64,000 nucleotides of DNA, from the NCBI GenBank assembly GCA_016926855.1, contig JAFGNT010000006.1, positions 1 to 64,000 of the forward strand. Direction: 5' to 3'. Shown piece by piece: positions 40,761 to 49,967 of the stretch; position 1 is the first letter of the stretch; each line of letters opens with the position of its first letter. A model generated the notes under the pieces. It was not told the origin of the DNA and made no database searches. It saw only the letters and a list, made by a program, of their open reading frames with translations. Both the position numbers and the translations under genes were made by a program. Source of the stretch: Methanomicrobiaceae archaeon (GTDB lineage: Archaea > Halobacteriota > Methanomicrobia > Methanomicrobiales > Methanomicrobiaceae).

Positions 40761-41696
40761 ATGAGATACCTCCAGTCCCCGGAAACCGGACTCACGTTTT
40801 CATCGGTCATCCCCGCCGTCGAACGTGCCTTTGAGAATCACTGCGAGGGCGAGGTGCAGATGCCCCCGAAGGTCTATGTGACATTCCCGAAGGGCGACTT
40901 CAGGACCATGCCCGCATATATCCCGGCACTCGACATCGCCGGTGTCAAGATCGTCAATGTGCACCCCGACAACCGGGCTGCAGGGCTGCCGACGGTGATG
41001 GCACTGACAGTCATCCTCGATATCGATACGGGAAAGCCTGTTGCGCTCCTCAACGCAACACGGCTCACCGACATGCGGACGGGGGCGGCGGGAGCGGTTG
41101 CGGCAAAGTATCTCGCCCCGAAACCCGATATTGTGCTTGGCCTGATCGGAAGCGGACGTCAGGCAGAGGCGCAACTGGAAGCCGTCTCGGAGGTATGCGC
41201 ACTTCAGGAGTTCCGGGTCTGGTCGAGAGACGAGAAAAACGCGGAAGCGCTCATCTCCCGGTACCCGCAGTACGAGGGGAAAACCGGCAGCCTCGAAACT
41301 GTCTGTGACTGCGACGTACTGTGTACGACCACCCCGTCGCGCACTCCGATCATCCGGGACAGCTGGATACGCGAGGGCACGCACATCAACGCCATCGGCG
41401 CCGATGCCCCCGGCAAGCAGGAACTCGACCCGGCGATCCTGCTCCGTGCCGGGGTATTTATCGACGATTACGCGCAGGCAACACATTCCGGGGAGATCAA
41501 CGTTCCGGTATCGGAGGGATTATATGACCCGGCACTGATCCGGGGGACACTCGGTGAAGTCGTCTGTGGAAAGATCGGCCGGAAAAACGCGACCGAGATA
41601 ACCGTCTTCGATTCGACGGGGCTCGCACTGCAGGACCTTGCAATTGCCTCAATTGCGATGCAGGAGAACGGAGGCGTCGAACTCACGTTCCCCTGA
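40761..41696 (+). CDS. Ornithine cyclodeaminase/mu-crystallin family, probably archaeal alanine dehydrogenase
   Basis: A 311-residue NAD(P)-dependent enzyme. The substrate half contains MPPKVYVTFPKGDFRTMPAY, with the catalytic Lys equivalent in VKIVNVHPDN, and LLNATRLTDMRTGAAGAVAA. The Rossmann nucleotide loop is VLGLIGSGRQAEAQLEAV, and INAIGADAPGKQELDP is the family block. Archaeal members of this family act as alanine dehydrogenases, others as ornithine cyclodeaminases; the sequence does not decide. ATG 40743 is an alternative start; the TATA position favours 40761. Its end overlaps the end of tes by 14 bases, convergent. Confidence 0.85.
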   Translation: MRYLQSPETGLTFSSVIPAVERAFENHCEGEVQMPPKVYVTFPKGDFRTMPAYIPALDIAGVKIVNVHPDNRAAGLPTVMALTVILDIDTGKPVALLNATRLTDMRTGAAGAVAAKYLAPKPDIVLGLIGSGRQAEAQLEAVSEVCALQEFRVWSRDEKNAEALISRYPQYEGKTGSLETVCDCDVLCTTTPSRTPIIRDSWIREGTHINAIGADAPGKQELDPAILLRAGVFIDDYAQATHSGEINVPVSEGLYDPALIRGTLGEVVCGKIGRKNATEITVFDSTGLALQDLAIASIAMQENGGVELTFP

Positions 41697-43176
41697 CCGG
41701 CTCTTCTGACGCAGGCGGGAGAGGACGCGAATACTTTTTCCAGACAGCTTCGCGATACACCGGACCGCTGTTGTAGGTGCAGAACGGAATCATCCGTCCG
41801 TCCGGAGTCGCGTAATGGATGCAGCAGCGCTGGACCCGCTCCAGATCATAATTGTACCGGTCCATGAAATGCATGGTTCCGATAAAGAGTGCGTTCCAGT
41901 GGAAATCCTTCAGCGCCGTGAAATCCTGGTTGAGAAGGGTCTGGCCGAGCAGTTTCCAGAACTGTGCGGTGGATCCCGGCTCCCCTTTTTTCACCGAGTT
42001 ATGCATTTTTTTCACCCCGTCAACCAGTGTGAACGCCTTATTGAACGATCCGCCCTTTTCCATGTTTTGCGCCATGGTGCTGACAGCCTCGAAAAATCCG
42101 TCAACGTCAATCATCCGGTTGATTGGCGTCAGCCCTTTTTCCGTTACGAACGCGTAGGTTGCCGCCCCGCAATGCTGGTGGGTGGTAAAACAGATCTGGG
42201 GTTTTCCTGTGTACGCTTGTACGAGGTCGGAAAAGGGAGTGATGCAGGGAACAGGGTAAAAATAGTCTTTCCGGATAATCCCGTCCGTCTGCTCTTCGAT
42301 CCTGTCGGCCAGGTCGGGGATGGTAATCCGCTGCTCCATGACATCCTTCTCTGATGCTGCGCCGGTGAATGCAACCGGCTGGAAGTTGACTCCGCGGACA
42401 ACATCGATGTGCTCCGCTGCATACCGGATGATATCGCCGGCTTCATGGTCGTTCTTTCCCCGGATCATAGTCGGGACGAGCACAACGCCGAGCCTGATTG
42501 CAGAACAACGATCCACGGCCTTTTTTCCCACCGCAAGGATCGGATTCGTCTCGCGGGTAACACCGTCAAAATGCAGGTACACGGTGCTGAGCCCTGCATT
42601 TTTCAGATCCACTGCGAAATCGGGTTCGCGGGCAATCCTCACGCCGTTCGTGGCGAGCTGCACCTGCGAAAAACCCAGTTCTTTCGCCTTGCGCACCAGA
42701 TCCACACCATCATCCCGCAGGGTCGGCTCCCCGCCCGAGAACTGGACCGCGGGAGGAGGGGCGGGTCTCTGGCTCCGTGCACGACGCATCATGTCGACGA
42801 TCTGGTCAAAATCCGGTTCATACAGGTATCCGCACGCACGGGCATTCGCAAAACAAAAATCGCAGTTAAGGTTGCACCGGTTCGTCAGGTCGATATTGAC
42901 AAGAAGCGTCCCTGAACGGTGATTGCTGCATATGCCGCAGGCACCGGGGCAGTCTTCGGGGCCGGCAATGGTTTGCGGGTTTTCCACACCCCGTCCGACG
43001 GCCTCATAGGCATCGAAACGACGGTACATTGCAGCATCGGACCAGTAGAGATCCCGAAACGGCCCGTGTTCGGGACATGTGCGGGTGATCCAGATTTTCC
43101 CGTCCTCTTCCACGATATCGGCAGGAAGAACCGTGTTGCATACAGGACACATGCTTTTCGTCGTTTTCACCGGCAT
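41683..43176 (-). CDS. tes: Radical SAM tetraether lipid synthase (Tes/GDGT-MAS, MJ0619 family)
   Basis: A 497-residue enzyme. Residues 10-37 hold two cysteine pairs (MCPVCN and TCPEHG), residues 76-83 a CPGACGIC group, and the radical SAM motif is CNLNCDFC with C101, C105 and C108. The C-terminus has ERVQRCCIHYATPDGRMIPFC, typical of the MJ0619 family. Members join two archaeol chains to form the C-C bonds of tetraether membrane lipids. A role in pterin methylation was proposed earlier for the same family. I start at ATG 43176; GTG 43185 is possible. It is divergent from carS, another membrane-lipid gene. Confidence 0.85.
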   Translation of the reverse strand: MPVKTTKSMCPVCNTVLPADIVEEDGKIWITRTCPEHGPFRDLYWSDAAMYRRFDAYEAVGRGVENPQTIAGPEDCPGACGICSNHRSGTLLVNIDLTNRCNLNCDFCFANARACGYLYEPDFDQIVDMMRRARSQRPAPPPAVQFSGGEPTLRDDGVDLVRKAKELGFSQVQLATNGVRIAREPDFAVDLKNAGLSTVYLHFDGVTRETNPILAVGKKAVDRCSAIRLGVVLVPTMIRGKNDHEAGDIIRYAAEHIDVVRGVNFQPVAFTGAASEKDVMEQRITIPDLADRIEEQTDGIIRKDYFYPVPCITPFSDLVQAYTGKPQICFTTHQHCGAATYAFVTEKGLTPINRMIDVDGFFEAVSTMAQNMEKGGSFNKAFTLVDGVKKMHNSVKKGEPGSTAQFWKLLGQTLLNQDFTALKDFHWNALFIGTMHFMDRYNYDLERVQRCCIHYATPDGRMIPFCTYNSGPVYREAVWKKYSRPLPPASEEPVRGT

Positions 43177-43299
43177 TGTCACCACACGACCGAAGGATAG
43201 TGATTATACTGCGACTCAGAACGTTAATCTTTACGTCATTCCTCGATAATACTCATACAGGCGATTGATATTATTGATAGTGCCCTTATTATATCTTCG

Positions 43300-43812
43300 T
43301 TGTTCATCGCAGTATGGGTGATGATCCCCGCATACGTCCCGAATCCTGTCGCAGCGGTGTTGGGAGGCGGCACTCCCATCGACTTCGGGCGGACGCTTGC
43401 CGACGGAAAGCGGGTATTGGGGGATGGAAAAACATACAGGGGATTTTTCGGGGGGGTTGCCGCCGGAATCTGTACAGGCTTTTTCCTGCTGTACATGGAA
43501 ACGGTGCTGGGCATATCGGTGCATACACTTCTCTCCGTTATTCTTCTTGCATCCGGGGCACTCTTGGGCGATCTCGTAAAAAGTTTTGTGAAACGCCGCC
43601 TCGGAAAAGACCGGGGAGAAAAATGGCCGCTGGCAGACCAGTATGATCTGGTTGCGGGAGCGCTTGTGCTGACGGCGGCATGCGACCCCGGCTGGATAGT
43701 AGCACACATAACCCCGCTTGTATTCGTCTGTATCCTTGTGGTAACCCCGCTTCTCCACAGGGGGGCAAATATTATTGGCTTTCTCACCGGAGTTAAGGAT
43801 GTACCATGGTAA
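43300..43812 (+). CDS. carS: CDP-archaeol synthase
   Basis: A membrane protein of the CarS (DUF46) family that makes CDP-archaeol, the precursor of archaeal phospholipids, from digeranylgeranylglyceryl phosphate and CTP. Conserved features: the N-terminal PAYVPNPVAAVLGGGTPIDF, DGKRVLGDGKTYRGFFGG, and VKRRLGKDRGEKWPLADQYD, the likely cytidylyl-transfer site. The start is uncertain: TTG 43300 is the first acceptable codon, but the frame upstream (from 43228) is open and reads as more hydrophobic helix (IIDSALIISSLFIAV), so ATT or another rare start could lie near 43264-43273. It overlaps pyrE by 7 bases. Confidence 0.9.
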   Translation: MFIAVWVMIPAYVPNPVAAVLGGGTPIDFGRTLADGKRVLGDGKTYRGFFGGVAAGICTGFFLLYMETVLGISVHTLLSVILLASGALLGDLVKSFVKRRLGKDRGEKWPLADQYDLVAGALVLTAACDPGWIVAHITPLVFVCILVVTPLLHRGANIIGFLTGVKDVPW

Positions 43813-44318
43813 GCAGGATCACACAGCTTCTCATTGATTTCGGTGCCATCGAATTCGGGGAGTTCACTCTGGCTTCCGGCGCACAGAGCCGGTATTACAT
43901 TGACATTAAAACATCTGCCACTCACCCGGAACTCCTCGGGCCGATAGGTGAGGAGATTGCTGCCACTCATGCCTTCGATGTTGTTGCCGGCGTTGCCGTC
44001 GGCGCAGTGCCGATTGCGGTGGCGACATCGCTTGCCAGCGGCAAACCCTACGCGATCATCCGCCAGCAGGAGAAGGGCCATGGCAAATCGGGGGCTGTCA
44101 TCGGCGATGTGTCCGGTAAGAATGTTCTTCTGGTCGAGGATGTGACCACATCGGGAGGCAGTGTCATCTACGGCGTTGAAAAACTGCGTGAGGCCGGTGC
44201 AACGGTCAGGAACGTTGTGACGGTCGTGGACAGGGAGCAGGGGGCAGCGGACGCCCTGAAGCGAATCGGAATCGAGCTCTGCCCCCTTGTCAGGGCGTCC
44301 GAGATCCTGAGCATATAA
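43806..44318 (+). CDS. pyrE: Orotate phosphoribosyltransferase
   Basis: A 170-residue type I phosphoribosyltransferase converting orotate and PRPP to OMP. The PRPP-binding motif is [15 protein letters not shown], and [22 protein letters not shown] and [15 protein letters not shown] match the orotate- and PRPP-contacting loops of archaeal PyrE. Its ATG lies within the end of carS (7-base overlap), so it is translated from the same message as the lipid gene. A TATA-poor gap of 28 bases separates it from purD, which may be in the same unit. Confidence 0.95.
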   Translation: MVSRITQLLIDFGAIEFGEFTLASGAQSRYYIDIKTSATHPELLGPIGEEIAATHAFDVVAGVAVGAVPIAVATSLASGKPYAIIRQQEKGHGKSGAVIGDVSGKNVLLVEDVTTSGGSVIYGVEKLREAGATVRNVVTVVDREQGAADALKRIGIELCPLVRASEILSI

Positions 44319-44346
44319 ATACGTATTTTACTACCGGGGAGGATAT

Positions 44347-45639
44347 ATGGATATGAAAGTTCTTGTTGTGGGTGGTGGAGGCAGGGAGCATGCAATCACC
44401 ACGGCACTATCCCGCAACAGCGATGCAGAAATCTATGCGGTAATGGCAAGGAAAAATCCGGGAATCGCCCGTCTGGCCCGGGAGATTTTTATCGGAAAGG
44501 AGACGCTCACAGGACCTGTCACCGACTTCGCCGTCACAAAGGGGATCGACATTGCAGTCATCGGGCCCGAGGCGCCGCTCGAGGCGGGCCTTGTGGATGC
44601 CCTCGAACACGCAGGCATCCCGTGTGTCGGGCCGACGCGGGCGGCAGCCCGGCTTGAGACCGATAAGGCATTTTGCAGAACGATGATGGAAGAGCACGGT
44701 ATCGCCGGCTGCCCCCGGTACCGGGTATTCCATGCCGCCGACGAGGCGGTTGACTTTGTCAGGGATTTCGACGGTGATCTCGCCGTGAAACCCATCGGTC
44801 TGACGGGAGGCAAGGGGGTCCGCATCATGGGAGAGCAGGTGGACCGGGAGGGCGCTATCGCCTATATCCGTGAGATCGGCGGGAATGTCGTCCTTGAGGA
44901 GCGTCTTATCGGCGAGGAGATCACCCTGCAGGCATTTGTCGACGGCGCCCATCTCGTTCCGATGCCCCTCGTCCAGGATCACAAGCGGGCATACGAGGGC
45001 GACCTCGGGCCGAACACGGGAGGAATGGGATCCTATTCCCTGCCCGACCACAAATTCCCCTTTATGACACGGGACGATTATGAAAAAGCGCTCTCGATCA
45101 TGACCGACGCTGTTACCGGGATGGCACGCGAAGGCGTGCCGTACAGGGGAATTCTCTACGGCCAGTTTATGAATACGGCAGACGGCCCGAAAGTCATCGA
45201 ATTCAACGCACGGTTCGGTGATCCAGAGGCGATGAACGTTCTTTCACTTCTATCATCCGATTTTTGTGAGAACATCTGCCACCTGACCGAAGGAACGCTC
45301 TCGGCATCACAGGTTACGTTTGCGAAAAAGGCAACGGTATGCAAGTATATCGTCCCGGCACAGTACCCGGAAAAGCCGCATGCAGGGGACCCCATACATA
45401 TCGGGGATACCGGAGAGGCGGTTGTGTATTATGCAAACGTCGTAGAGGAAAACGGCATGCTTATTACCCAGACATCACGCTCTCTCGCATTAGTCGGACT
45501 CGGCGACACGCTTGACGAGGCAGAGAGGATAGCAGAATCTGCTGCGTCGGCAGTGTCGGGGAATGTTCGGCATCGCCGTGACATCGGCACCGGGGCAGTG
45601 CTCGAACGCCGATGCACTCATATGAGGGAACTCTTATGA
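44347..45639 (+). CDS. purD: Phosphoribosylamine-glycine ligase
   Basis: A 430-residue PurD (GAR synthetase), an ATP-grasp ligase of purine synthesis. The N-terminus [14 protein letters not shown] is the family signature. ATP-grasp parts follow in [37 protein letters not shown] and [21 protein letters not shown] 44347 and ATG 44353 are both possible; a gagga site lies a few bases before the first. Its stop overlaps argF by four bases (ATGA). Confidence 0.96.
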   Translation: MDMKVLVVGGGGREHAITTALSRNSDAEIYAVMARKNPGIARLAREIFIGKETLTGPVTDFAVTKGIDIAVIGPEAPLEAGLVDALEHAGIPCVGPTRAAARLETDKAFCRTMMEEHGIAGCPRYRVFHAADEAVDFVRDFDGDLAVKPIGLTGGKGVRIMGEQVDREGAIAYIREIGGNVVLEERLIGEEITLQAFVDGAHLVPMPLVQDHKRAYEGDLGPNTGGMGSYSLPDHKFPFMTRDDYEKALSIMTDAVTGMAREGVPYRGILYGQFMNTADGPKVIEFNARFGDPEAMNVLSLLSSDFCENICHLTEGTLSASQVTFAKKATVCKYIVPAQYPEKPHAGDPIHIGDTGEAVVYYANVVEENGMLITQTSRSLALVGLGDTLDEAERIAESAASAVSGNVRHRRDIGTGAVLERRCTHMRELL

Positions 45640-46547
45640 AGCGTGACATTCTCTCCATTCTCGATCTTACCCACAACGAACTCGAAGAAGTAATCGACAT
45701 AGCCGGAGACCTCAAAAAGAAAAGAAAGAGGGATGAAGATCATCCGCTGCTTGCGAAAAAGACCCTCGGAATGATATTTGAAAAGGCATCGACACGCACC
45801 CGGATCTCGTTTGAAGTCGGAATGTTCGAGCTCGGCGGACATGCCCTCTTCTTAAATCCGGGCGATCTGCAGCTGGGGCGCGGCGAAGAGATGCGGGATA
45901 CGGCGAGGGTATTGTCCCGGTACCTCTCGGCAATCATGATCCGTGCATTTCACCACCGGACCATCGAGGAGCTTGCACGCCATGCCACGGTTCCGGTCAT
46001 CAACGGGCTCTCGGACCGGGAACACCCGTGCCAGATTCTCGCGGACATCATGACGATGAAGGAGTACTACGGTGACGTATCCGATCTGACCGTCGCGTGG
46101 ATCGGGGACGGGAACAACGTGTGCAATTCCCTCATCCTCTCCTCCGCACGAACCGGTTATGAAATCAGGGTTGCCACCCCGGAGCGGTACGCACCGCCTG
46201 CAGCCGTGCTTGCAGCGGCGAACGCCGCTGGTGCCCGCATTACCCGTGCATCAACCCCGCGGGAGGCGTTGGCGGATGCCGATGTGATCTATACCGACAC
46301 ATGGATTTCGATGGGGACCGAAACAGAGCGGGATGCACGCATAGCAGCGTTTTCCGGGTATACGGTTGATGAAGTACTCCTGGAAGCGGCATCACCCGAT
46401 GCGATCGTGATGCACTGCCTGCCCGCCCACCGGGGGGAAGAGATCACCGACGCAGTGATCGAAGGCCAGAAAAGCGTCGTCTGGGACCAGGCGGAAAACC
46501 GCCTGCACGCCCAGAAAGCACTGCTCGTAAAACTGCTCAAAAAATAG
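45636..46547 (+). CDS. argF: Ornithine carbamoyltransferase
   Basis: A 303-residue OTCase that makes citrulline in arginine synthesis. Carbamoyl-phosphate motif: [15 protein letters not shown] (STRT). [19 protein letters not shown]. Ornithine/catalytic Cys: [16 protein letters not shown]. The [10 protein letters not shown] segment matches the family block. The start at 45636 overlaps the purD stop. argG lies on the other strand at 48434-49618, so the arginine genes are close but not in one operon. It ends 5 bases before the convergent small gene. Confidence 0.96.
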   Translation: MKRDILSILDLTHNELEEVIDIAGDLKKKRKRDEDHPLLAKKTLGMIFEKASTRTRISFEVGMFELGGHALFLNPGDLQLGRGEEMRDTARVLSRYLSAIMIRAFHHRTIEELARHATVPVINGLSDREHPCQILADIMTMKEYYGDVSDLTVAWIGDGNNVCNSLILSSARTGYEIRVATPERYAPPAAVLAAANAAGARITRASTPREALADADVIYTDTWISMGTETERDARIAAFSGYTVDEVLLEAASPDAIVMHCLPAHRGEEITDAVIEGQKSVVWDQAENRLHAQKALLVKLLKK

Positions 46548-46552
46548 AGGGT

Positions 46553-46786
46553 TTACTTCTCTTCGATATATTCCTTCAGTTTTTGAAGCATCCGGTCCTG
46601 CACTTTTTCGATCACGTCTTTTTTCCCGCGAAATGCGAGCACGTCACGCAGATCTCCATCCATGTTGGCAAAATACATGCGCTCGGTGCGATGAACGATT
46701 TCCACGTCGAAATTTTTGACGATATCCACGATGATGGTACGCGGCGTCCCCGGCGGAATTATGATATCAAATGTCTCTTCTCCCAT
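46553..46786 (-). CDS. Small conserved-looking methanogen protein next to mmp14
   Basis: A 77-residue acidic/basic alpha-beta protein, MGEETFDIIIPPGTPRTIIV and onward to a helical Lys-rich end (LQKLKEYIEEK). No domain I can name. It begins 14 bases after the stop of the marker-14 gene with an AGGTGA Shine-Dalgarno 6 bases before ATG 46786, so the two are one unit and the small protein may share the unknown role of marker 14. A GTG at 46795 would add three residues. Confidence 0.75.
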   Translation of the reverse strand: MGEETFDIIIPPGTPRTIIVDIVKNFDVEIVHRTERMYFANMDGDLRDVLAFRGKKDVIEKVQDRMLQKLKEYIEEK

Positions 46787-46800
46787 GCCTGTCACCTAAC

Positions 46801-48300
46801 TTACCTTCCAATCTTGATTCTCCGGCCCATGATGCAGGGTCCGCCCCGGACTCCGCCGAGCGGTGCTTTCGGTTTCCCGAGCGAGTTCATACACCGCCCC
46901 ATCAGGGCGGCACCCCGGGCAAGTCCGTCATCGACAAAGACCAGGTGATTCACGGGATCGTCATACAGTTCCCGTTCGATAACTCCCTCAAGGATATATT
47001 CGGGCTTTCTTCCGGATATTGCCGCTCTCCCGGTGAATCCGATCGACGAGTTCGGCGGAACCATACCCTGTTCAACCGTTACGTCAATGAGCCGGAGCGC
47101 CATCCGTGCACATACCCTGTCGATCACCTCACCGAGAAGACCGAGACCGTAGTTCTCATAGATTTCAGCACCGATCTCATTAAGCTTGTCTGTTTCACTC
47201 GCGTTGGTTCCGCAGTCACAGCCGATGAGTGCAACCCCGGATTCCGCGGCAACATCGGCACATACGGGAACCCTGCCGAATCGTGTCCGGTCGGGAGGGA
47301 CAACCCTGATATCGATATGCCGGTGGCTTCGTTCGACATAATCGTCAACCAGAGACGCTTTCTTCCTAAACAGGCTCAAACCGGAGACGCTCCGGTCACC
47401 GAAGAGATCCAGCGCCGTTCCGGTGCCTTCCTGCACCGTGCCCGTCCCGCGCACGATTGCATCGGGAATTGCACCCGCAAGGCCGCAGTAATTTCCGACG
47501 GTCTTTGCAAAGGGGTTCGGTTCGGTGGAAGCGACATCGCTTGTGATCCGCCCGTCGAGCGTTGTCCCGAAATCGATTGAGACACAGGGATTGCGAAAAT
47601 CAACCGGCGTCCATTTCGCCCCCTCCTTGATACCCGCCATGGCGAGCTCGCCTTCCATTTCGTTTGCAACCATCTCCACACCGGACGATCCGACGGGGGG
47701 GACGACGCCTGCAACCGCACCGGTAAAGACCACCTTGTCCGCAAAACTGAATCCCTGAAGCTTCTGCGAGAGATTTTCCTTCGACATCGGCGGTGTCATC
47801 TTCCGCGGCGGCACCCCCGCATCAAGGCATCCGTTTGCCAGAGCAATGACAAAATCCCCGACCTGATCGGGGGAGTCCATCGCCGCCACGACGCCGGTGC
47901 TCCGCACAACGAAATCGAGATCCTTCTTGATACTGAGATTCGCATCGCGATGGCACTGGATAAGCGTATCACGAACAAGATCCGTCACCGATTCCCGGGT
48001 CAGCTGGGTTCCGTCGAGGGTCGCACCGAATATCTCCTCTCCGGGCTTCGGGTGCCGGACATCCCTGCTCATGCTCACGGTCTTATTCAGGACGTACGCC
48101 TTTCCCGTCTCAAGATTCGTCCCCGTGAGAATGCATTTTGTCGTTGTATTGCCCATTTCCACCGATGCTACGATAAAATACGGCTTCGTGAGATATTCGG
48201 GCACTCTCATGCCGGCACCGTGGGACATTGAAGGAATGGGGGGATTTTCCACGATATGGGGAGACGGCTTGAAGAAACGATCAAGAAAACGGGCGCACAT
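46801..48300 (-). CDS. Methanogenesis marker protein 14
   Basis: A 499-residue protein of the TIGR03285 group, found in methanogens and of unknown function. Two glycine-rich phosphate-loop-like segments, VASVEMGNTTTKCIL and CVSIDFGTTLDGRIT, look like the repeated phosphate motifs of the ASKHA (actin/Hsp70/activase) fold, so it may be an ATP-dependent activator; this is inference. Conserved TGAVAGVVPPVGSSGVEMV and LIGCDCGTNASETDKLNEI support the family. ATG 48300 is supported by the TATA-like aaaatttaat about 28 bases upstream. A small gene follows in the same unit. Confidence 0.87.
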   Translation of the reverse strand: MCARFLDRFFKPSPHIVENPPIPSMSHGAGMRVPEYLTKPYFIVASVEMGNTTTKCILTGTNLETGKAYVLNKTVSMSRDVRHPKPGEEIFGATLDGTQLTRESVTDLVRDTLIQCHRDANLSIKKDLDFVVRSTGVVAAMDSPDQVGDFVIALANGCLDAGVPPRKMTPPMSKENLSQKLQGFSFADKVVFTGAVAGVVPPVGSSGVEMVANEMEGELAMAGIKEGAKWTPVDFRNPCVSIDFGTTLDGRITSDVASTEPNPFAKTVGNYCGLAGAIPDAIVRGTGTVQEGTGTALDLFGDRSVSGLSLFRKKASLVDDYVERSHRHIDIRVVPPDRTRFGRVPVCADVAAESGVALIGCDCGTNASETDKLNEIGAEIYENYGLGLLGEVIDRVCARMALRLIDVTVEQGMVPPNSSIGFTGRAAISGRKPEYILEGVIERELYDDPVNHLVFVDDGLARGAALMGRCMNSLGKPKAPLGGVRGGPCIMGRRIKIGR

Positions 48301-48433
48301 GATCCATCGGTTTTCCGCGTAAATGATTAAATTTTTCTATTATGACCGATATTTACGGAAAAAAGTCACCCTTCCGGTATATTTCGTAAAGGGAGATGCC
48401 GGATCGGCTGTCCGTGTGATGAAAAAGAAGCGG

Positions 48434-49618
48434 TTATTTTTCCAGGTTTTTGTGGAGCCGCGCCTGGAGGCCGAAATAGGTTGAAAAGCCGACCGCAAAA
48501 TTCTGGTCAAGCGACGTGCTGTCAAACGAGACGAGATCGTCCGAATAGAGGCCTGAGACGGAGCTTCTGCCCGCGACGACGACACTTCCCTTGTAGAGCA
48601 CCAGATCCACGCTTCCCGTCACCCGTTCCTGTGTTGTATCGATAAACGCGCTGAGAGCGGCAAACAGGGGTTCGTGAACCAGCCCCATGTACCCGAGTTC
48701 TGACCACTTATCGTCCACGATGTGCTTGAACGCAAGTTCCTGGCGGGAGAGAACGAGATGTTCGAGATCCCGGTGGGCTGCGAGAAGGACCGTGGCCGCC
48801 GGGTGTTCGTAAATCTCCCGTGCCTTGATGCCGAGGATGCGATCCTCTATCATGTCGTTCCTGCCGATCCCGTTCCTTCCGGCAATCAGGTTAAGACGTT
48901 GAATAAGGGCGTATCCGGTGAGCCTCTCGCCGTCGAGCGCAACGGGGACCCCCCGTTCGAAATCGATACGCACCTCTTCGGGAACGTCGGGGGCTTCACG
49001 GGGCGAAACGGTCCATGCATAGATGTCTTCGGGTGGATGGGTGGCAGGATTTTCAAGGATACCGCCTTCGATACTCCGGCTCCAGCAGTTTTCATCAATG
49101 CTGTAGGGCTTTTCCCGGACAACGCTTACCGGCACGTTGTGCTCCCGGGCGTACTCGATCTCCCACTCGCGTGTCAGGTTCATCTCGCGCATGGGGGCGA
49201 TGATCTCCATGCCCGCGCACCGGAAGATAAAATCGAACCGGAGCTGGTCGTTCCCCTTTCCCGTGCACCCGTGTGCGACGGTTGCCGCGCCTTCGGTGCG
49301 GGCAATCTTCACGATCTCCTCGGCAATCAGCGGCCGGGCGAGTGCGGTGCCCATCGGGTACCCCTCGTATGACCCGTTGGCCTTGATTGACGGGAAGATG
49401 ACATCGTTGACAAACTTCTCTTTTATGTCGATCGTATAATGCCGGTCGGCAATCATCCGCCCTTTTTCTGTTGCTTTTTCGATATCCGACTCGGGCTGGC
49501 CGACATCGACTGCGACGGTGATGACCTCGTCATATCCGTACTGCTCTTTAAGAAGCGGAACACAGATCGAGGTGTCAAGCCCTCCGGAAAATGCAAGCAC
49601 GACTTTTCCTTTTCCCAT
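48434..49618 (-). CDS. argG: Argininosuccinate synthase
   Basis: A 394-residue ATP pyrophosphatase-type enzyme joining citrulline and aspartate. The PP-loop is [16 protein letters not shown] at the N-terminus. [16 protein letters not shown] and [13 protein letters not shown] are family blocks for ATP, aspartate and citrulline binding. The length is normal. The end of the protein lies 130 bases from the divergent mmp14 start region; the promoter is within 49619-49700. Confidence 0.96.
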   Translation of the reverse strand: MGKGKVVLAFSGGLDTSICVPLLKEQYGYDEVITVAVDVGQPESDIEKATEKGRMIADRHYTIDIKEKFVNDVIFPSIKANGSYEGYPMGTALARPLIAEEIVKIARTEGAATVAHGCTGKGNDQLRFDFIFRCAGMEIIAPMREMNLTREWEIEYAREHNVPVSVVREKPYSIDENCWSRSIEGGILENPATHPPEDIYAWTVSPREAPDVPEEVRIDFERGVPVALDGERLTGYALIQRLNLIAGRNGIGRNDMIEDRILGIKAREIYEHPAATVLLAAHRDLEHLVLSRQELAFKHIVDDKWSELGYMGLVHEPLFAALSAFIDTTQERVTGSVDLVLYKGSVVVAGRSSVSGLYSDDLVSFDSTSLDQNFAVGFSTYFGLQARLHKNLEK

Positions 49619-49967
49619 TCTGACTTTCTCCTTATATTTTCAACGTCACCGTGGAATCGGCACCACAGTACTGTTCATTGGATCTTAAACACAATAAAAG
49701 GATACACCCTCTCCACACCGGGATAACCCGCTGTTGTGTGAAAATCAGGCATATGCTGGCGTTATGATCCCTATAAGCGAAGATAGCACGGTTAAAATGA
49801 CATCTAATGGCCGTGTGCACCTCAAAGCATGATTCAAGAGATAATAAGGTACACTTTTTGATATGCACGCCAGAATGGCAATTATTTTGAGTCATAAATT
49901 ATTTTACTCATTAAATTTAATTTAAATAGGTCTAAAATTACCATCCGGCATTTTTAGAGGTTTTTTT
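49619..49967. other. Divergent intergenic region, argG and betaine transporter
   Basis: About 350 bases with no supportable gene; the one longer frame on the minus strand has poor codon use and no start context. AT-rich sequence at 49895-49930 (aaatttaatttaaatagg) is the likely promoter of the ABC transporter operon. The argG promoter lies near 49630-49700. Confidence 0.55.

Noticed and set aside
49632-49895. Minus-strand frame of 87 codons upstream of argG
   Set aside because: Rich in His, Cys and Ser with no start context; lies in the AT-rich divergent promoter region.
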